In this document: piece after piece, positions 46,253 to 56,899 of the stretch
Numbering within the stretch: the first letter of the stretch is position 1
Layout of the letters: each line of letters opens with the position of its first letter
Source: Sergeia podlipaevii
Taxonomy: Eukaryota > Euglenozoa > Kinetoplastea > Trypanosomatida > Trypanosomatidae
DNA: 64,000 bases
NCBI GenBank assembly: GCA_030849805.1
Contig: JASANZ010002183.1
Span: 1-64,000 of the forward strand
Direction of reading: 5' to 3'
Position numbers and translations under genes: made by a program
Notes under the pieces: generated by a model
What the model was told of the DNA's origin: nothing
Databases searched by the model: none
What the model saw: only the letters and a program-made list of their open reading frames with translations

Positions 46253-48737
46253 CGATTGTGTGAATCATTCATGTGTGCGTTCTTGCTACTTATGTTTTCA
46301 TTCCTTCTTGCTGCTCCTTCAATCTTTCTATTCAATCTGCAAAAAAAAAAAAAAAACTGTAGTAATCATCATATTCCCCACAGCATTTTGAAGAGAAAAA
46401 ATACAGTATCTTTGATGTTTCAAATCAAAAAAAAAAAAAACTGTGCTCTTTGAAAGAAGAAAAAGAAATGTCTTCGTGGTGCTAACGTTCTCTGTTTATT
46501 TATTCTTTTCCATCAGCGTTCTTGCCCGCTGCAAGACCAAAGACCGAGCAAGGGATCCACTGCCAAGAAGGTGCTTAAAGAAAAAGCATATAAAGCAATA
46601 TGCACTCCGGATTGGGGTGATATTTCTTTTATATATCTTTTCATAAATACATTTTCGTCTTTCTACTTTCGCATCTCCTCCAGCACTGTTTTCTTTCTTC
46701 CTTTCCAGAAACAACATCCTTTGATTTCTTGCTTGATATGCAGGACAAACAATTTTCCTCTCCCTTCAAAAATAAAAATGGGCACATCCTCAACATCCGT
46801 CAACTACTTCGTCGGATGCACATGGGGGAGACCCTACCACAGGATATAAAGGCATACTATTCTGATGGTAAAAGGAAAAAAGAAAGAAAAAATTCACGAG
46901 GCTTCCTCGCCGCACATACACATAACACCATTCCTCAAAAAAGAATATATATATGCCCACCAACTTCCTCATGTGAAAATCAAACATGAGAAGAAAAAAA
47001 ATGTTTATGTCGGTGACAACAAATATATGTACAGCACAATAAAAATAAAAAGAAAACATTGACCATAGGCACATGTCTCGCACTCTTCAGAAAAGAGAAA
47101 ACAAAATGCCGCAAAACAAAATGTACTCTAATCTAGAGCACTTAGAGGGAACCTCACACGCGCACAAACAACACTATTTTTTTTTCTGCGTGAGTTTTGC
47201 TTTCTTTTTGAAGGTTTCGACTCGTACACAGCCAATAGACATTCATTTTTCTTCATTTTTAAATGTGAAACAACAGCAAAAATTATAATAACAAAAAAAA
47301 ATAGAGATATATAGAGCTCGCAGATGTCTTTTAAACACAAATTTATTCTCCTCATTTTCATATTAAAAAAACAACAACTCTGTCTCTTCTCCTCGTTGGC
47401 CCTCATATAGCTCAACAAGAAAAAAAGCAGATTTAAAAAAAAAAGAAAGCACACGCAAAGCAATAGAAAGTAGAACAACCCCCTAAATGAAACAAAGGAA
47501 TCAATATATATACAAAAAATGAATGCGGTACTGGCAATTTACACTATCAGCATTTCAGTCCTCCTTATCCAAACAAAAAAAAAGGAACGCTAAAATGCCT
47601 TTGATCTACGCTAGCACTCTTGACAATGCCAAAGCCGGCCCCATGACTCCCATTTATGCTAAGGAAACAACAAAAGAAAAAATGCGTTAAACACCGGCTC
47701 AAGGTGTATTGAAAGCCCATAAAGTATTCAAGGTGTATAGCCTATACACATCGCATACAACGTAATCATATGGTTCCTCCATAAGAAGAGGAAGGGGAAC
47801 ATGCAATGGCTAAGATCAAAGAAAAAGAAGACAACGAAAAAGAAAAAAAAAGTTCCAAAAGGTAAATCAAAGCTCTACTTCATCTTTTTTTCTTTCATTG
47901 TGACTTGTTTCAATAGTAAAAGAAACAACGCAACTTGTAAAAAAAATAATAAAAAAATAATAAAAATAAAATAAAACCGTAATGCTATATTGGGGACGAG
48001 ACAGAGAGAAAAAAAAAAGCAAATAGTACATTTGCTCCTCCCCCCCTCCCCTTACTGATACAGTGCACATAGTTGCACTGTCAACAGGGCAGGGGGGAAA
48101 ACAAAACAAAAAAAAAAGAAAAATGAAATGTTGAGCAATAAGCACCCTCCCCTTCAATATAAGTGAGAGTGCCATACATTGGGTAAGTAAATATACACCA
48201 AATGCACAAATGTGTGTGTATACTTAAATATATACAAGGAAAGAAAAGTAATAAAGATCACCGGGAAAAAAAAAGAGATGATAATAGTAAAGATGAATAG
48301 CCATATGTACATGATTGAAGCTTTTCAAAAACAGCAAACGATTCAAAGAGAAAACAAAAATAGGAGTTTAAAAAAAAGTAACACTCATCAAATTTATAGT
48401 AAAAAAGAATAGAATGCAGTAGTACAAACACATCTACACAGAATTGCTTCCTAGTGTGCTTGCTAGCGTGTTTACCCTCCTCTTTGCTTTTCCTGTATCT
48501 TGCAAAGCACATTCATTGTAAGCAGATAGCAAGCACATTCTTGGTCTACATTCTTGCACTTCATAACGAGATAACTTCAAAAAAAAAAGAAAAAAAAAAA
48601 CAGAGTTAAATAATACTATATATAAATATAAATACTTCTTGTTCCAAAGAAAGAAAGAAATAAGCAGACTATAATTTTCTTTGAAAGCAAAAAACGAGCA
48701 CCGATCTATCCCTATTTTTTTTTTGTCAAACAGAATG

Positions 48738-49913
48738 TTATTTGTCGCTGTCGCTTCCCAGTGATGTCGGTTCCCTTCTGAAGGAGCAGTGCGCAGACTT
48801 GAGTAAGTTTGCAGATGACGCCAGGCTGTGACTCGTATCCACGCAGGAAACAAAAGCAACAGTTACGTTGTCCGTGGATCCTCGATAAACTGCTTCATCC
48901 ACCAGCTTTTCTGTAATCTCTCGAGGATTGAATCCTTGGTTGAGGAACTGAAGGCAGATTTCTACGACTTCTTGATACTGCATCACATCCCACAGGCCAT
49001 CACAGCCCATGACAATAAATGAATCGTGTGGTCCCAGCTCGATGGTACACGTGTCGGCCTCAGCGATAACACCAGATGGCTTACCCTCCGTGAACTCTGC
49101 AAGCTTGAAGCCGGCGTCGCCAATCGTACGCGATACAGCAAGTGTGCACGCACGCTGACTAAATTTAGGATGGCCGACTCGGTTACTAACGATGCGGCCG
49201 CCAGCAGCGATAACACGAGCGGCCTCAGCAGGGTTTCTGCGAGGACTGTGCCTCACCGTCAGCGGCACTGGCGCACCGTCGCGGCACAGAATTGCCTCAC
49301 AGTCTCCAACATTGCCAACTACGAGCTTACTTCCAACAATAACAGCAACTGTGCAGACACTACCGGAGTGCTTCTTGTCCTCGTCGCACTGGTCTAAGAA
49401 TATCCTGTCCGCCTCTAAGATAGACTCTCGGATGGCCTTCTCGGGATCAGTGAGAATGTCAGAGTGGCCACGAATCATTTCGTGAAGATTATCGCGCAGG
49501 TACTCCGCACAGTGAGAGCCACCATGACCGTCGTACACGCCAAAGAATGGAATACCATCTGAAAGCATAATGTGTTGGTCTTCCATCGTCTTGCGCGTGC
49601 CCTGCTCGGCGGTTACAGCAAACTCATGCGCACGCCAGGCACACATGCGTTTGCGTGCCACGTCAGAAAGACCGCTCACGTCACTCTGCGAGTCTGCTTC
49701 GGTGCTAAAGCCAGAACAGCCATCCATCTGTGGTTTCCTTTCACAGCAGGGAAACTCGATCTGATAAGGTGTCGTGAGTCCTCCGCCATTCAGGAGCAGC
49801 TCCGTAAAGGGAGAGCAACCACTGGCCTCACAGAGGGTGCTGATGCTCTTATTTACAGTGCAATCCTGAAGCATTTCTTCTTGCTGTGATTGTGGTAATA
49901 TGTTAATCTCCAT
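48738..49913 (-). CDS. Protein phosphatase 2C (paralogue 1 of 3)
   Basis: 391 residues from the ATG at 49913. The frame continues upstream, but that part is encoded by the pyrimidine tract and lies before the splice acceptor. A ~95-residue N-terminal region precedes the PPM/PP2C serine/threonine phosphatase domain (about 96-360). Metal-site and core motifs are intact: TMEDQH (109-114), FFGVYDGHGG (123-132), VGDCEAIL, TVRHSPRRNP, AAGGRI, SRTIGDAGFK, MGCDGLWDV and GSTDNVTV. It should be an Mn2+/Mg2+-dependent phosphatase. The substrate is unknown. It is the most divergent of the three clustered paralogues in the C-terminal half. Upstream and downstream spacers are unusually long. Confidence 0.95.
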   Translation of the reverse strand: MEINILPQSQQEEMLQDCTVNKSISTLCEASGCSPFTELLLNGGGLTTPYQIEFPCCERKPQMDGCSGFSTEADSQSDVSGLSDVARKRMCAWRAHEFAVTAEQGTRKTMEDQHIMLSDGIPFFGVYDGHGGSHCAEYLRDNLHEMIRGHSDILTDPEKAIRESILEADRIFLDQCDEDKKHSGSVCTVAVIVGSKLVVGNVGDCEAILCRDGAPVPLTVRHSPRRNPAEAARVIAAGGRIVSNRVGHPKFSQRACTLAVSRTIGDAGFKLAEFTEGKPSGVIAEADTCTIELGPHDSFIVMGCDGLWDVMQYQEVVEICLQFLNQGFNPREITEKLVDEAVYRGSTDNVTVAFVSCVDTSHSLASSANLLKSAHCSFRREPTSLGSDSDK

Positions 49914-51936
49914 CTGTGTATATCTTCTATACGATTTGGAGAGAGAAGAAAAAGAAAAAAAAAAAAGAAAGGGGGTGGTGTGCGGAGAGGCTCTCACTTT
50001 TCTTAATAATATGTACTTTTGCTTTTTTCAGAGAGTGGCCAAACGATGAAGAAAGAAACCTCACCGCACTGTGCGACCTACGATATATATATAGATGTAC
50101 GCCCACTTCCCCTATTCTTAGATACTTACTGTAGTTATTGATTTAAAGAAAAAAATGAGGTTGGAACTCCTCCCAAGTTTACAATGTTTCTTCTTTTTCG
50201 AAATATAAAACAAGTCAAAGGCAAAAATCACTTGCGTGTGTGTATATATATATATTTGCTGCTTTGTTCAAAAAGTTGTATTTATTTTTAAGAAGAGAAA
50301 AAACTTACTAAATAAAACAAGCAAAAAAGAAAGAAAGAAACGTGATTTTTTTTTTGTTTAAAATAAATTAACAAAGAAAAGGAAAAAAAAAGGAGGTAGA
50401 AAGATAACGATAGCACGCAAATACTAGATGAACAGCAAGCTCCACAATGAGCAACATTTTTCTTTTATGAAAGAAAAAAAATGAAAGACATGGCATACCC
50501 ATCTTCAGAAGCATTGTTAATCAGCGCGTCATGATCATACTCACATATATGCTTTACGTGTGCATGTTGACGTTTTGTTGTTTTGTTGTAGTTTTTGTAT
50601 TGAAACAGTTCTAGCGCCACATCACAGCAAAAAAAAGGAGACAGGATAAATACACGCTATCCAAACAGAATTTCTAGTACAAGCATCAACGCATATATAT
50701 ATAAAAGAGACTATCCCTCTCACCGCCTCTTTTTCTCTTTATGTTCTCTGTCTCCATTTTCTTCCTACCCCCACCCCCTCCCCTCATGGAGTAGACCCTC
50801 CATCACTATCCTCGTCAGATCCATCTACTTTCCGCTCATCAGTAACTGTCAACACACACACGTGCATTCACACATTAGCGTTGCCAAGGGGGTTCCGGGT
50901 AGTGCGCACACAAACGCAGCAAAGGGAAAAGCGAGGCAAGTGCGTCGACAATCACCACCTACGTGTCACCAGTGCGCGTTGAGGAGATAGAAAAAAAAAA
51001 CTAGCACAGAATCTCAGTTCGCCACAACATCAAAAAGAAAGATATATACACTCATGCATGACTTATCAGATCAAAAAAGCATACAACATAAAAGGTTTCT
51101 TGAGAGAGAAGAAGAAAAGGGGAGCTTGGTCTAAACAACTCTCAAATATGAAAGGAAAAGATAATATATAAACGAAAAAAAAAGCGCAACGCACAAGGCC
51201 TCTCTTAGAAAAGAAAGGAAGATTGAGATATAAACAATTCATACTGTAAGCTTACTACTACTCTTAAAAATCCCAACAAAAAAAAAAACGTCCCCTTCTC
51301 ATCATCATATAGACGGGACATATATGACAGTCCTTAAATATATGAAACAAAACGTCCTCTACGTTAATTACGTACAACGCACAGGAAAACATACTAGGAA
51401 TGACCATTTTTTCATTACACAGTACATCAGTACCGGATGCAATAAAAAATGAAAAGATAGGAAAGAGAGGTTTAGCAAAAAATAAACATATATATATAAT
51501 GAAGCACCACAACGATACATCTCCTGGAAAAAAAAAACAGAAAAAAAACAATACCATCATTTTCTAGTTGCTCATGGTATTTCCCTCCTCCCTCCCCTCT
51601 CCCCTTCGTTCTACCATGTAACTCACCAACGGACCGTACAAACAGTAATATGCCACCCACGAGCTCTCCTTTTTTTTTTCCAATCACCATATCTTCTCAC
51701 CTGCATAAAAAGAAAAAATGAACACCAACATTCAAATTCCTTTCAGACGTAGCGGTTGTAGCTCCTTTAGAGGATCGCAAACGTTACATAAACGCAGAAA
51801 AATTGATATCTGTGTATATGTTTTCTTAATAATAATAATAATAAACAAAAAAACATATACTGACTCATCGTGGTCAACTTCTTCACCGTAGATGCACCCC
51901 ATTCACGATTAGCCAGCCGGTTATCCTCCGGTATGA
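49914..51936. other. 2.0-kb spacer between PP2C paralogues 1 and 2
   Basis: No firm gene. The left end holds the splice signals of paralogue 1. A more complex island at about 50784-50985 contains a 27-codon minus-strand frame (stop at 50784) with an acidic C-terminal half. It is preceded on the coding strand by a T10 run near 50991-51000. The rest is AT-rich with A-runs and AT repeats. Confidence 0.4.
49927..49975 (-). promoter_or_regulatory. Candidate trans-splice signal of PP2C 1
   Basis: A ~38-nt tract of T and C on the coding strand (49938-49975) is followed by the first AG at 49928-49927. The ATG at 49913 is 13 nt away. It decides the start of paralogue 1 against the longer open frame. 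Confidence 0.55.
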
Positions 51937-52896
51937 CTACAGCTCATCGTGTTTGGAAAGCATGTCACTCATGTCGCGGCTAGAGGTGGATACAGCGGCA
52001 TCAGGAATAATATCACATCTACTACTACTACCATGACCGCGACCAGGCTTCAGTCGAACTATCATCGCAGTCACGTTGTCAGTGCTGCCCTTGGCGATCG
52101 CGGCCTGGGCAAGCTCCTTCGCGATGGACTGGGCAGAGTGACCCTTCTGGAAGCGACGACCACAAAAGTCAACCACCTCGTCGTACTTCATCACATCCCA
52201 AAGACCATCGCACCCAATCACAAAGAATTCGTCCTCTTCAGTCAACTTTGTCGTGCTAATATCAGGGTCTGCTATGATGCCTGATGGATTTCCGTCAGTG
52301 TACTCCTCCAGCTTGAAGCCCGCATCGCCGATTGCACGCGTGACCGCAAGGCTAACTACGCTGGGATTGAACTTGGGGTGCCCTACGCGATTGTTAAAAA
52401 TTCTGCCGCCCGCAGCAGTGACACGCTGCACCTCAGATGGATTGGATCTCAAGCTGTGTTTCACCGTCAATAAGATAGGCGTGTTGTTTCTGGACAAGAC
52501 CGCTTCACAATCGCCGACATTGCCAACAATCAGCTTATCCTCAATAATCAACGCCACTGCACACACGCTGCCAGACTCGTTCGTCTCTACTTCGGAGCGT
52601 TGGAGGAACGCCCTGTCTGCCTCAACAATAGATTCCCATACAGCCTTTTCAGGGTTCGTACGGATTTCAAGGTGGCTGAGGATCATTTTATGCAGGTGAT
52701 CGCGCAAGTACTCTGCGCATTGCGTACCGCCGTGGCCGTCGTACACACCAAAAAATGGAATACCTTCAGATATCATCACGTGCTGGTCCTCCATCGTTCT
52801 CCGGGAGCCTTGCTCCGCGGTCACAGCAAACTCATGCGCACTCCAGCGGCGCGAAAGCGTCTTCTCCTTCCCAGGCATATTGTTACACTGTGACAT
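51937..52896 (-). CDS. Protein phosphatase 2C (paralogue 2 of 3, mosaic)
   Basis: 319 residues from the ATG at 52896; the frame opens upstream with a GTG at 52950, which is not preferred. An ATG at 52878 is a further option. The N-terminal region before the domain is only ~20 residues. PP2C motifs are complete: TMEDQH, FFGVYDGHGG, VGNVGDCEAVL, TVKHSLRSNP, AAGGRI, TRAIGDAGFK, IGCDGLWDV and GSTDNVTA. A ~45-residue Ser/Asp-rich tail follows. The domain's opening AHEFAVTAEQG matches paralogue 1. Its C-terminal half is nearly identical to paralogue 3, also at DNA level (52070-52578 against 54936-55444). A Mn2+/Mg2+-dependent Ser/Thr phosphatase activity is expected. Confidence 0.94.
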   Translation of the reverse strand: MSQCNNMPGKEKTLSRRWSAHEFAVTAEQGSRRTMEDQHVMISEGIPFFGVYDGHGGTQCAEYLRDHLHKMILSHLEIRTNPEKAVWESIVEADRAFLQRSEVETNESGSVCAVALIIEDKLIVGNVGDCEAVLSRNNTPILLTVKHSLRSNPSEVQRVTAAGGRIFNNRVGHPKFNPSVVSLAVTRAIGDAGFKLEEYTDGNPSGIIADPDISTTKLTEEDEFFVIGCDGLWDVMKYDEVVDFCGRRFQKGHSAQSIAKELAQAAIAKGSTDNVTAMIVRLKPGRGHGSSSRCDIIPDAAVSTSSRDMSDMLSKHDEL

Positions 52897-53291
52897 GAGT
52901 GTAAGAAGGTCTCCCTTAGAGGCCCTAATGACAATTGTAGTACCAAACACACTACTAACGTAGCAATAGAGCCAAAAGTAAAAAAAGCACGTGGCAAAGG
53001 GGGGGAGGGGGGAATTGCCGCAACAACCTGAGGATTTCTAGTACTGTGTGGGCTTCCTCAATAAGATATAAAGCGAACAGCTACCTAAGCAGAGAAGGGG
53101 GTAAAAAAAAAAAAAAAGGAAGCAAATGTAATGCAAAAAAAATAAAAAAAAAATGCTTAACGCGCGTTTGGGTGTTTGAAAAAAAAAAAAAATTGCTGTA
53201 TATATGTGTGTGTTTCTTATGAATTGCCTAATGGAAACACATAAAAGAAGACACTTTTCGTACTTAATCATGCAGAGATGAATGAATTAAA

Positions 53292-53328
<37 letters not shown>

Positions 53329-54892
53329 ATAACAGCATTTAAGAGGCGTTGGACAAAAAAAAAATTGTGCAAATGTTATATATCTTACAAGTAAGTTTTT
53401 TGAAGCAGCAAACAAAATAAAAATTAATATGATAATAATGGTTTCTCTTTGCTACCAGAAAAAAAAAGAAAAGCAAAAAAAAAAAAATGACGGCATGTCG
53501 AACTGATAGCTAGTATCCTTGAGTTTTTCTTTTCCATTCATTTTTCCCCTTACCTCTTCACCGTGAATTCAGACAACAACAAAAAAAAACTTTTAGTGTA
53601 ATACACCATTGGGGAAACACATCCAGGTGAGAGCAAGATAACCTATGCGTATCATCCTTTAAAAGCACGTGCAAATCTCAAATAAAGGAGTTTAGAGGGC
53701 AAACAACAACAACGAAAAAAGAATATCGTGATTTAACTATTCCTCTTCTCTCCCCCACCCCTCCCCGTCAGGTATCTCTCCTAGTATAGCAAAAAATGAG
53801 AGGGGAGGAACAGTTGTAGCAAAAATAACACCAAAGTAATAATTTTAATAATAAATAAAACGTACATACATCCCTCTCTAAAGTGATCAAGATGCGCACT
53901 TTGCGATATTATCTTTTTTTTTATCTAAAAAAAAAAAAAAAAACGATCAACAAAAAAAAAAGAATAACTGCTCAATTGAGGCAAATTGTTTGTATCTCAT
54001 CATACATGTGCTCATGTTGGTAGAGAAGAAAGGGGGGAATGGTATCGCTTCTTTTTGCGAGTATTCTCCAAAATGTATTTTTCTAATTCTTTTCTTCTTC
54101 CCCTACACAGGAACAAAAATCTACATTTTTGGAGGAATCGGACGGAAGTGAGGTGCGCATGTAACACTAAATTTTCCCCATATAGGCAACTGTAACAGTG
54201 AAAAGAAAGGAAAAAGGTGGGAAAACGCTAAGTATCTAGCGTAAAGTAGATGGTACCGTGTAATGCATATTCACATCGCATCACATCCACACGTGTATAC
54301 ACGCATGACCAAGAAAAGTGGTAACGCACGACAACACCAAAAAAAAAGGCGTGTGGATAGCACTCTATCGTCGGCATCCACTCACTCACATCTACACCAT
54401 TGCACTACCTCATTTAATCTACTGTGGTGGAGCTCTCTTCAACAAAAAAGAAAAAGAGAAGAGAGAGAGAGAGAGAAAAGGAAAAGGAAGCCGCGACTGT
54501 ATCTCGCTAGAAGTACATCTAATTGACTGCCTCTACAATCAACTTGTGGAAAGTGCTCAAATAGTGTAGCTCCCGTTGCGATTTGGACACTCATAATTTT
54601 TTTATAAAGGAAGCCTTCTCTTCCTTAGTCCATTCGATGACAAAGTAAAAGAAAATAAAAAATAAAAAAGAAAAACCTACATTCTATGCGGAGCTACCTT
54701 GAGTCACAAACCAAAAGTAGAAAATCTTCAAAAGCGTATATGTTTACATTTGTGCCAATCAACAATAACAGTCTCATAAAGCGAATCATGATGTGTGCCT
54801 TGTATTTTCTCTCTAAAGCTTTCCTTCTCATTTTCTTTCACTGTTACCCCCTTGTACATGTGTAGATTAGTCGTGTACTTCGAAGAACAACT
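52897..54892. other. 2.0-kb spacer between PP2C paralogues 2 and 3
   Basis: No gene is seen. A coding-strand T-run near 52980 with AG at 52954-52955 is a weak candidate acceptor for paralogue 2. A (GA)n tract lies at 53295-53328. A-runs are frequent (53104-53118, 53478-53488, 53926-53943). No decayed PP2C copy was recognised. Confidence 0.42.
53295..53328. repeat. (GA)n microsatellite, ~34 bp
   Basis: A GA dinucleotide run on the plus strand, pyrimidine on the transcribed strand, in the spacer upstream of PP2C paralogue 2. Confidence 0.88.
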
Positions 54893-56056
54893 TCACCTTC
54901 CGCTATAAAACTTCTTCAGCTGCACCACCATGGCCGTCACGTTGTCAGTGCTGCCCTTGGCGATCGCGGCCTGGGCAAGCTCCTTCGCGATGGACTGGGC
55001 AGAGTGACCCTTCTGAAAGCGACGACCACAAAAGTCAACCACCTCGTCGTACTTCATCACATCCCAAAGACCATCGCACCCAATCACAAAGAATTCGTCC
55101 TCCTCAGTCAACTTCGTCGTGCTAATATCAGGGTCTGCTATGATGCCTGATGGCTTCCCATCAGTATAATCCTCCAGCTTGAATACAGCATCGCCGATTG
55201 CACGCGTGACCGCCAGACTAGCTACGCTGGGATTGAACTTGGGGTGCCCTACGCGATTGTTAAAAATTCTTCCGCCCGCAGCAGTGACACGCTGCACCTC
55301 AGATGGATTGGATCTCAAGCTATGTTTCACCGTGAGCACAACGGGAACATCGTTTCTGGACAAGACCGCTTCACAATCGCCGACATTGCCAACAATCAGC
55401 TTATCCTCAATAACCAACGCCACTGCACACACGCTGCCAGACTCATCCGTATCTGGTCCAGTACGTGACAGAAAGGCCTTGTCTGCCTCCACAATGCTCC
55501 TCGAGATTGCCGCTGTTGGATTAGTCAGCAAGTCAAGCTGACTGAATATTGACACATGAAGATTTTGACGCAAGTACTCTGCACATTGCGTACCGCCGTG
55601 GCCGTCGTACACACCGAAGAATGGAACCGCGTGGGAGAGCATAATATGCTGGTCCTCCATCGTTTTGCGAGAGCCTTGCTCCGCCGAGACCCCAAAATCA
55701 ATTACAGGAAACGGGGTCCTAAGGTTTGCTGCGTGAAGACGCTCGATCGCAGCCGTATATAGCTGCTCACGCTCACACGCCACCGTTGGGTTCGCGTCCA
55801 ACGCTGCTCCCTGTGACTCCTCCTTGTGGTCTCTTAAAGCATGCTGCTGAGCAGACCCTCGAGGTGTCGTCGTCATTTCTGCCGCTGCCGCAGGCGCGGA
55901 TGGCGGCACGCCGAGCTCTGAAGGATGTTTAAGTGGATCAAATGCATTTTCTGTATTCGCCGCTGGAGCGGGTTTTGCTTTGGGGGTAATATTGCGTCTC
56001 CGCATTGCCGACGCAGTGCTCCTCTCTGGGGTGGTATTGACTGGAGTATCGCTCAT
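54893..56056 (-). CDS. Protein phosphatase 2C (paralogue 3 of 3)
   Basis: A 387-residue PPM/PP2C phosphatase. A ~118-residue Ala/Pro/Thr-rich N-terminal extension (likely disordered) precedes the catalytic domain (about 119-383). Motifs are intact: TMEDQH (132-137), FFGVYDGHGG (146-155), VGNVGDCEAVL, TVKHSLRSNP, AAGGRI, TRAIGD, IGCDGLWDV and GSTDNVTAMVV. The usual glycine after TRAIGDA is Val (AVFK) here, unlike paralogues 1 and 2. The domain opens VIDFGVSAEQG, different from the AHEFAVTAEQG of the other two. The protein stops soon after the domain without the tail of paralogue 2. The start at 56056 follows a good splice acceptor at 56080-56081. Confidence 0.95.
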   Translation of the reverse strand: MSDTPVNTTPERSTASAMRRRNITPKAKPAPAANTENAFDPLKHPSELGVPPSAPAAAAEMTTTPRGSAQQHALRDHKEESQGAALDANPTVACEREQLYTAAIERLHAANLRTPFPVIDFGVSAEQGSRKTMEDQHIMLSHAVPFFGVYDGHGGTQCAEYLRQNLHVSIFSQLDLLTNPTAAISRSIVEADKAFLSRTGPDTDESGSVCAVALVIEDKLIVGNVGDCEAVLSRNDVPVVLTVKHSLRSNPSEVQRVTAAGGRIFNNRVGHPKFNPSVASLAVTRAIGDAVFKLEDYTDGKPSGIIADPDISTTKLTEEDEFFVIGCDGLWDVMKYDEVVDFCGRRFQKGHSAQSIAKELAQAAIAKGSTDNVTAMVVQLKKFYSGR

Positions 56057-56899
56057 TGACTACAGCGTGTACTATTTGCCTATAAAAAGAAGAACAGAAG
56101 TTTAACACAGCCAAGAAAAAAAAAATGTATAAAGAGAAAAAATGGGGTGAAAAAAAAGTTTTTTTTTTTAAGGTACCCCCTCCCACTAGTTCCTTTCTTT
56201 TTGTTTGTTTGCTTGTTGAAGATATGAAGCAATATACAGGTAAATGCTTACTTCAATTCAGGCACAAAGCACACAGAAAAAAAAAAAAAAGTGATAATAA
56301 TAACGGCAAAAAGTAAGATTAAAAAAAAAAAAGCACGTTAACACAACAGCTTTAAGGGCAAGAAAGGTAAATATATGCAAACTATTATACTATTCTTTTT
56401 TTTAAGTGACCTATATCCACTGTGCAATCTTGAATTGATATGTGTTTATGAAGAGATGAGGAAAAAATGCGCACTAGTGGCTATATATTGACGCTTAAGC
56501 GCGTTCGCTCCTCCTCTCCCTCTACTTATCACCTAATGACAACAAAAGAAAACTTTGGAAAACGTTTTTTTAATTAAGCATCAACAAAGAAAGAAGGGGA
56601 AAAAGGATACGCCTTTTTTAAAAGCAAATATCGATTTCAGTTCAATATTTAACTTATGTTTGCGTGTGAGTTTCTTTTTTGTGGGCGGAGTGAAATGGCC
56701 TTCCAGTCATGATAGTAACGGCACTAAACGCTGCGCACAGCCAACGTTAAGTACTCAAAAAAAAAAAAAGTAAGACAACAAAGAAAAGCACTGAATCAAA
56801 ATGCAACAACAACAATAAAAGTTCAGACTAAAAGCGGCATTTCGCTCTCACTACTCCACCGTCCCCCCCCCTCCTCTCTTCTTCATTTCGTCAATTTGT
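56057..56899. other. Spacer, 0.8 kb
   Basis: No gene is seen. The left end holds the splice signals for PP2C paralogue 3. The rest has A-runs (56277-56291, 56317-56331, 56757-56769) and a C-rich stretch at 56861-56878 on the plus strand. Confidence 0.42.
56080..56099 (-). promoter_or_regulatory. Candidate trans-splice signal of PP2C 3
   Basis: On the coding strand a TTCTGTTCTTC-type pyrimidine tract is followed by TATAG with AG at 56081-56080. The ATG at 56056 is 23 nt downstream. Confidence 0.5.

Larger units (their letters stand above)
45028..48737. other. 3.7-kb gene-free spacer
   Basis: No convincing gene on either strand. It contains (AT)n tracts at 45594-45618 and 46227-46252, an AAT/AAAT run at 45715-45758 and many A-runs. 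Higher-complexity islands stand out near 46500-46620, 46780-46860 and 47590-47770. The last has a 31-codon plus-strand frame (47595-47690) and an 8-bp inverted repeat with a 1-nt centre (47733-47749). Its length is the greatest in the window. Confidence 0.45.

Noticed and set aside
49914..49997. 28-codon N-terminal extension of PP2C paralogue 1
   Set aside because: It is encoded by the pyrimidine tract and lies upstream of the likely splice acceptor.
50821..50880. Possible cis-spliced exon (branch-like CTAAT and a 3' CAG) before the acidic frame
   Set aside because: No convincing 5' splice site or upstream exon; cis-splicing is very rare in kinetoplastids.
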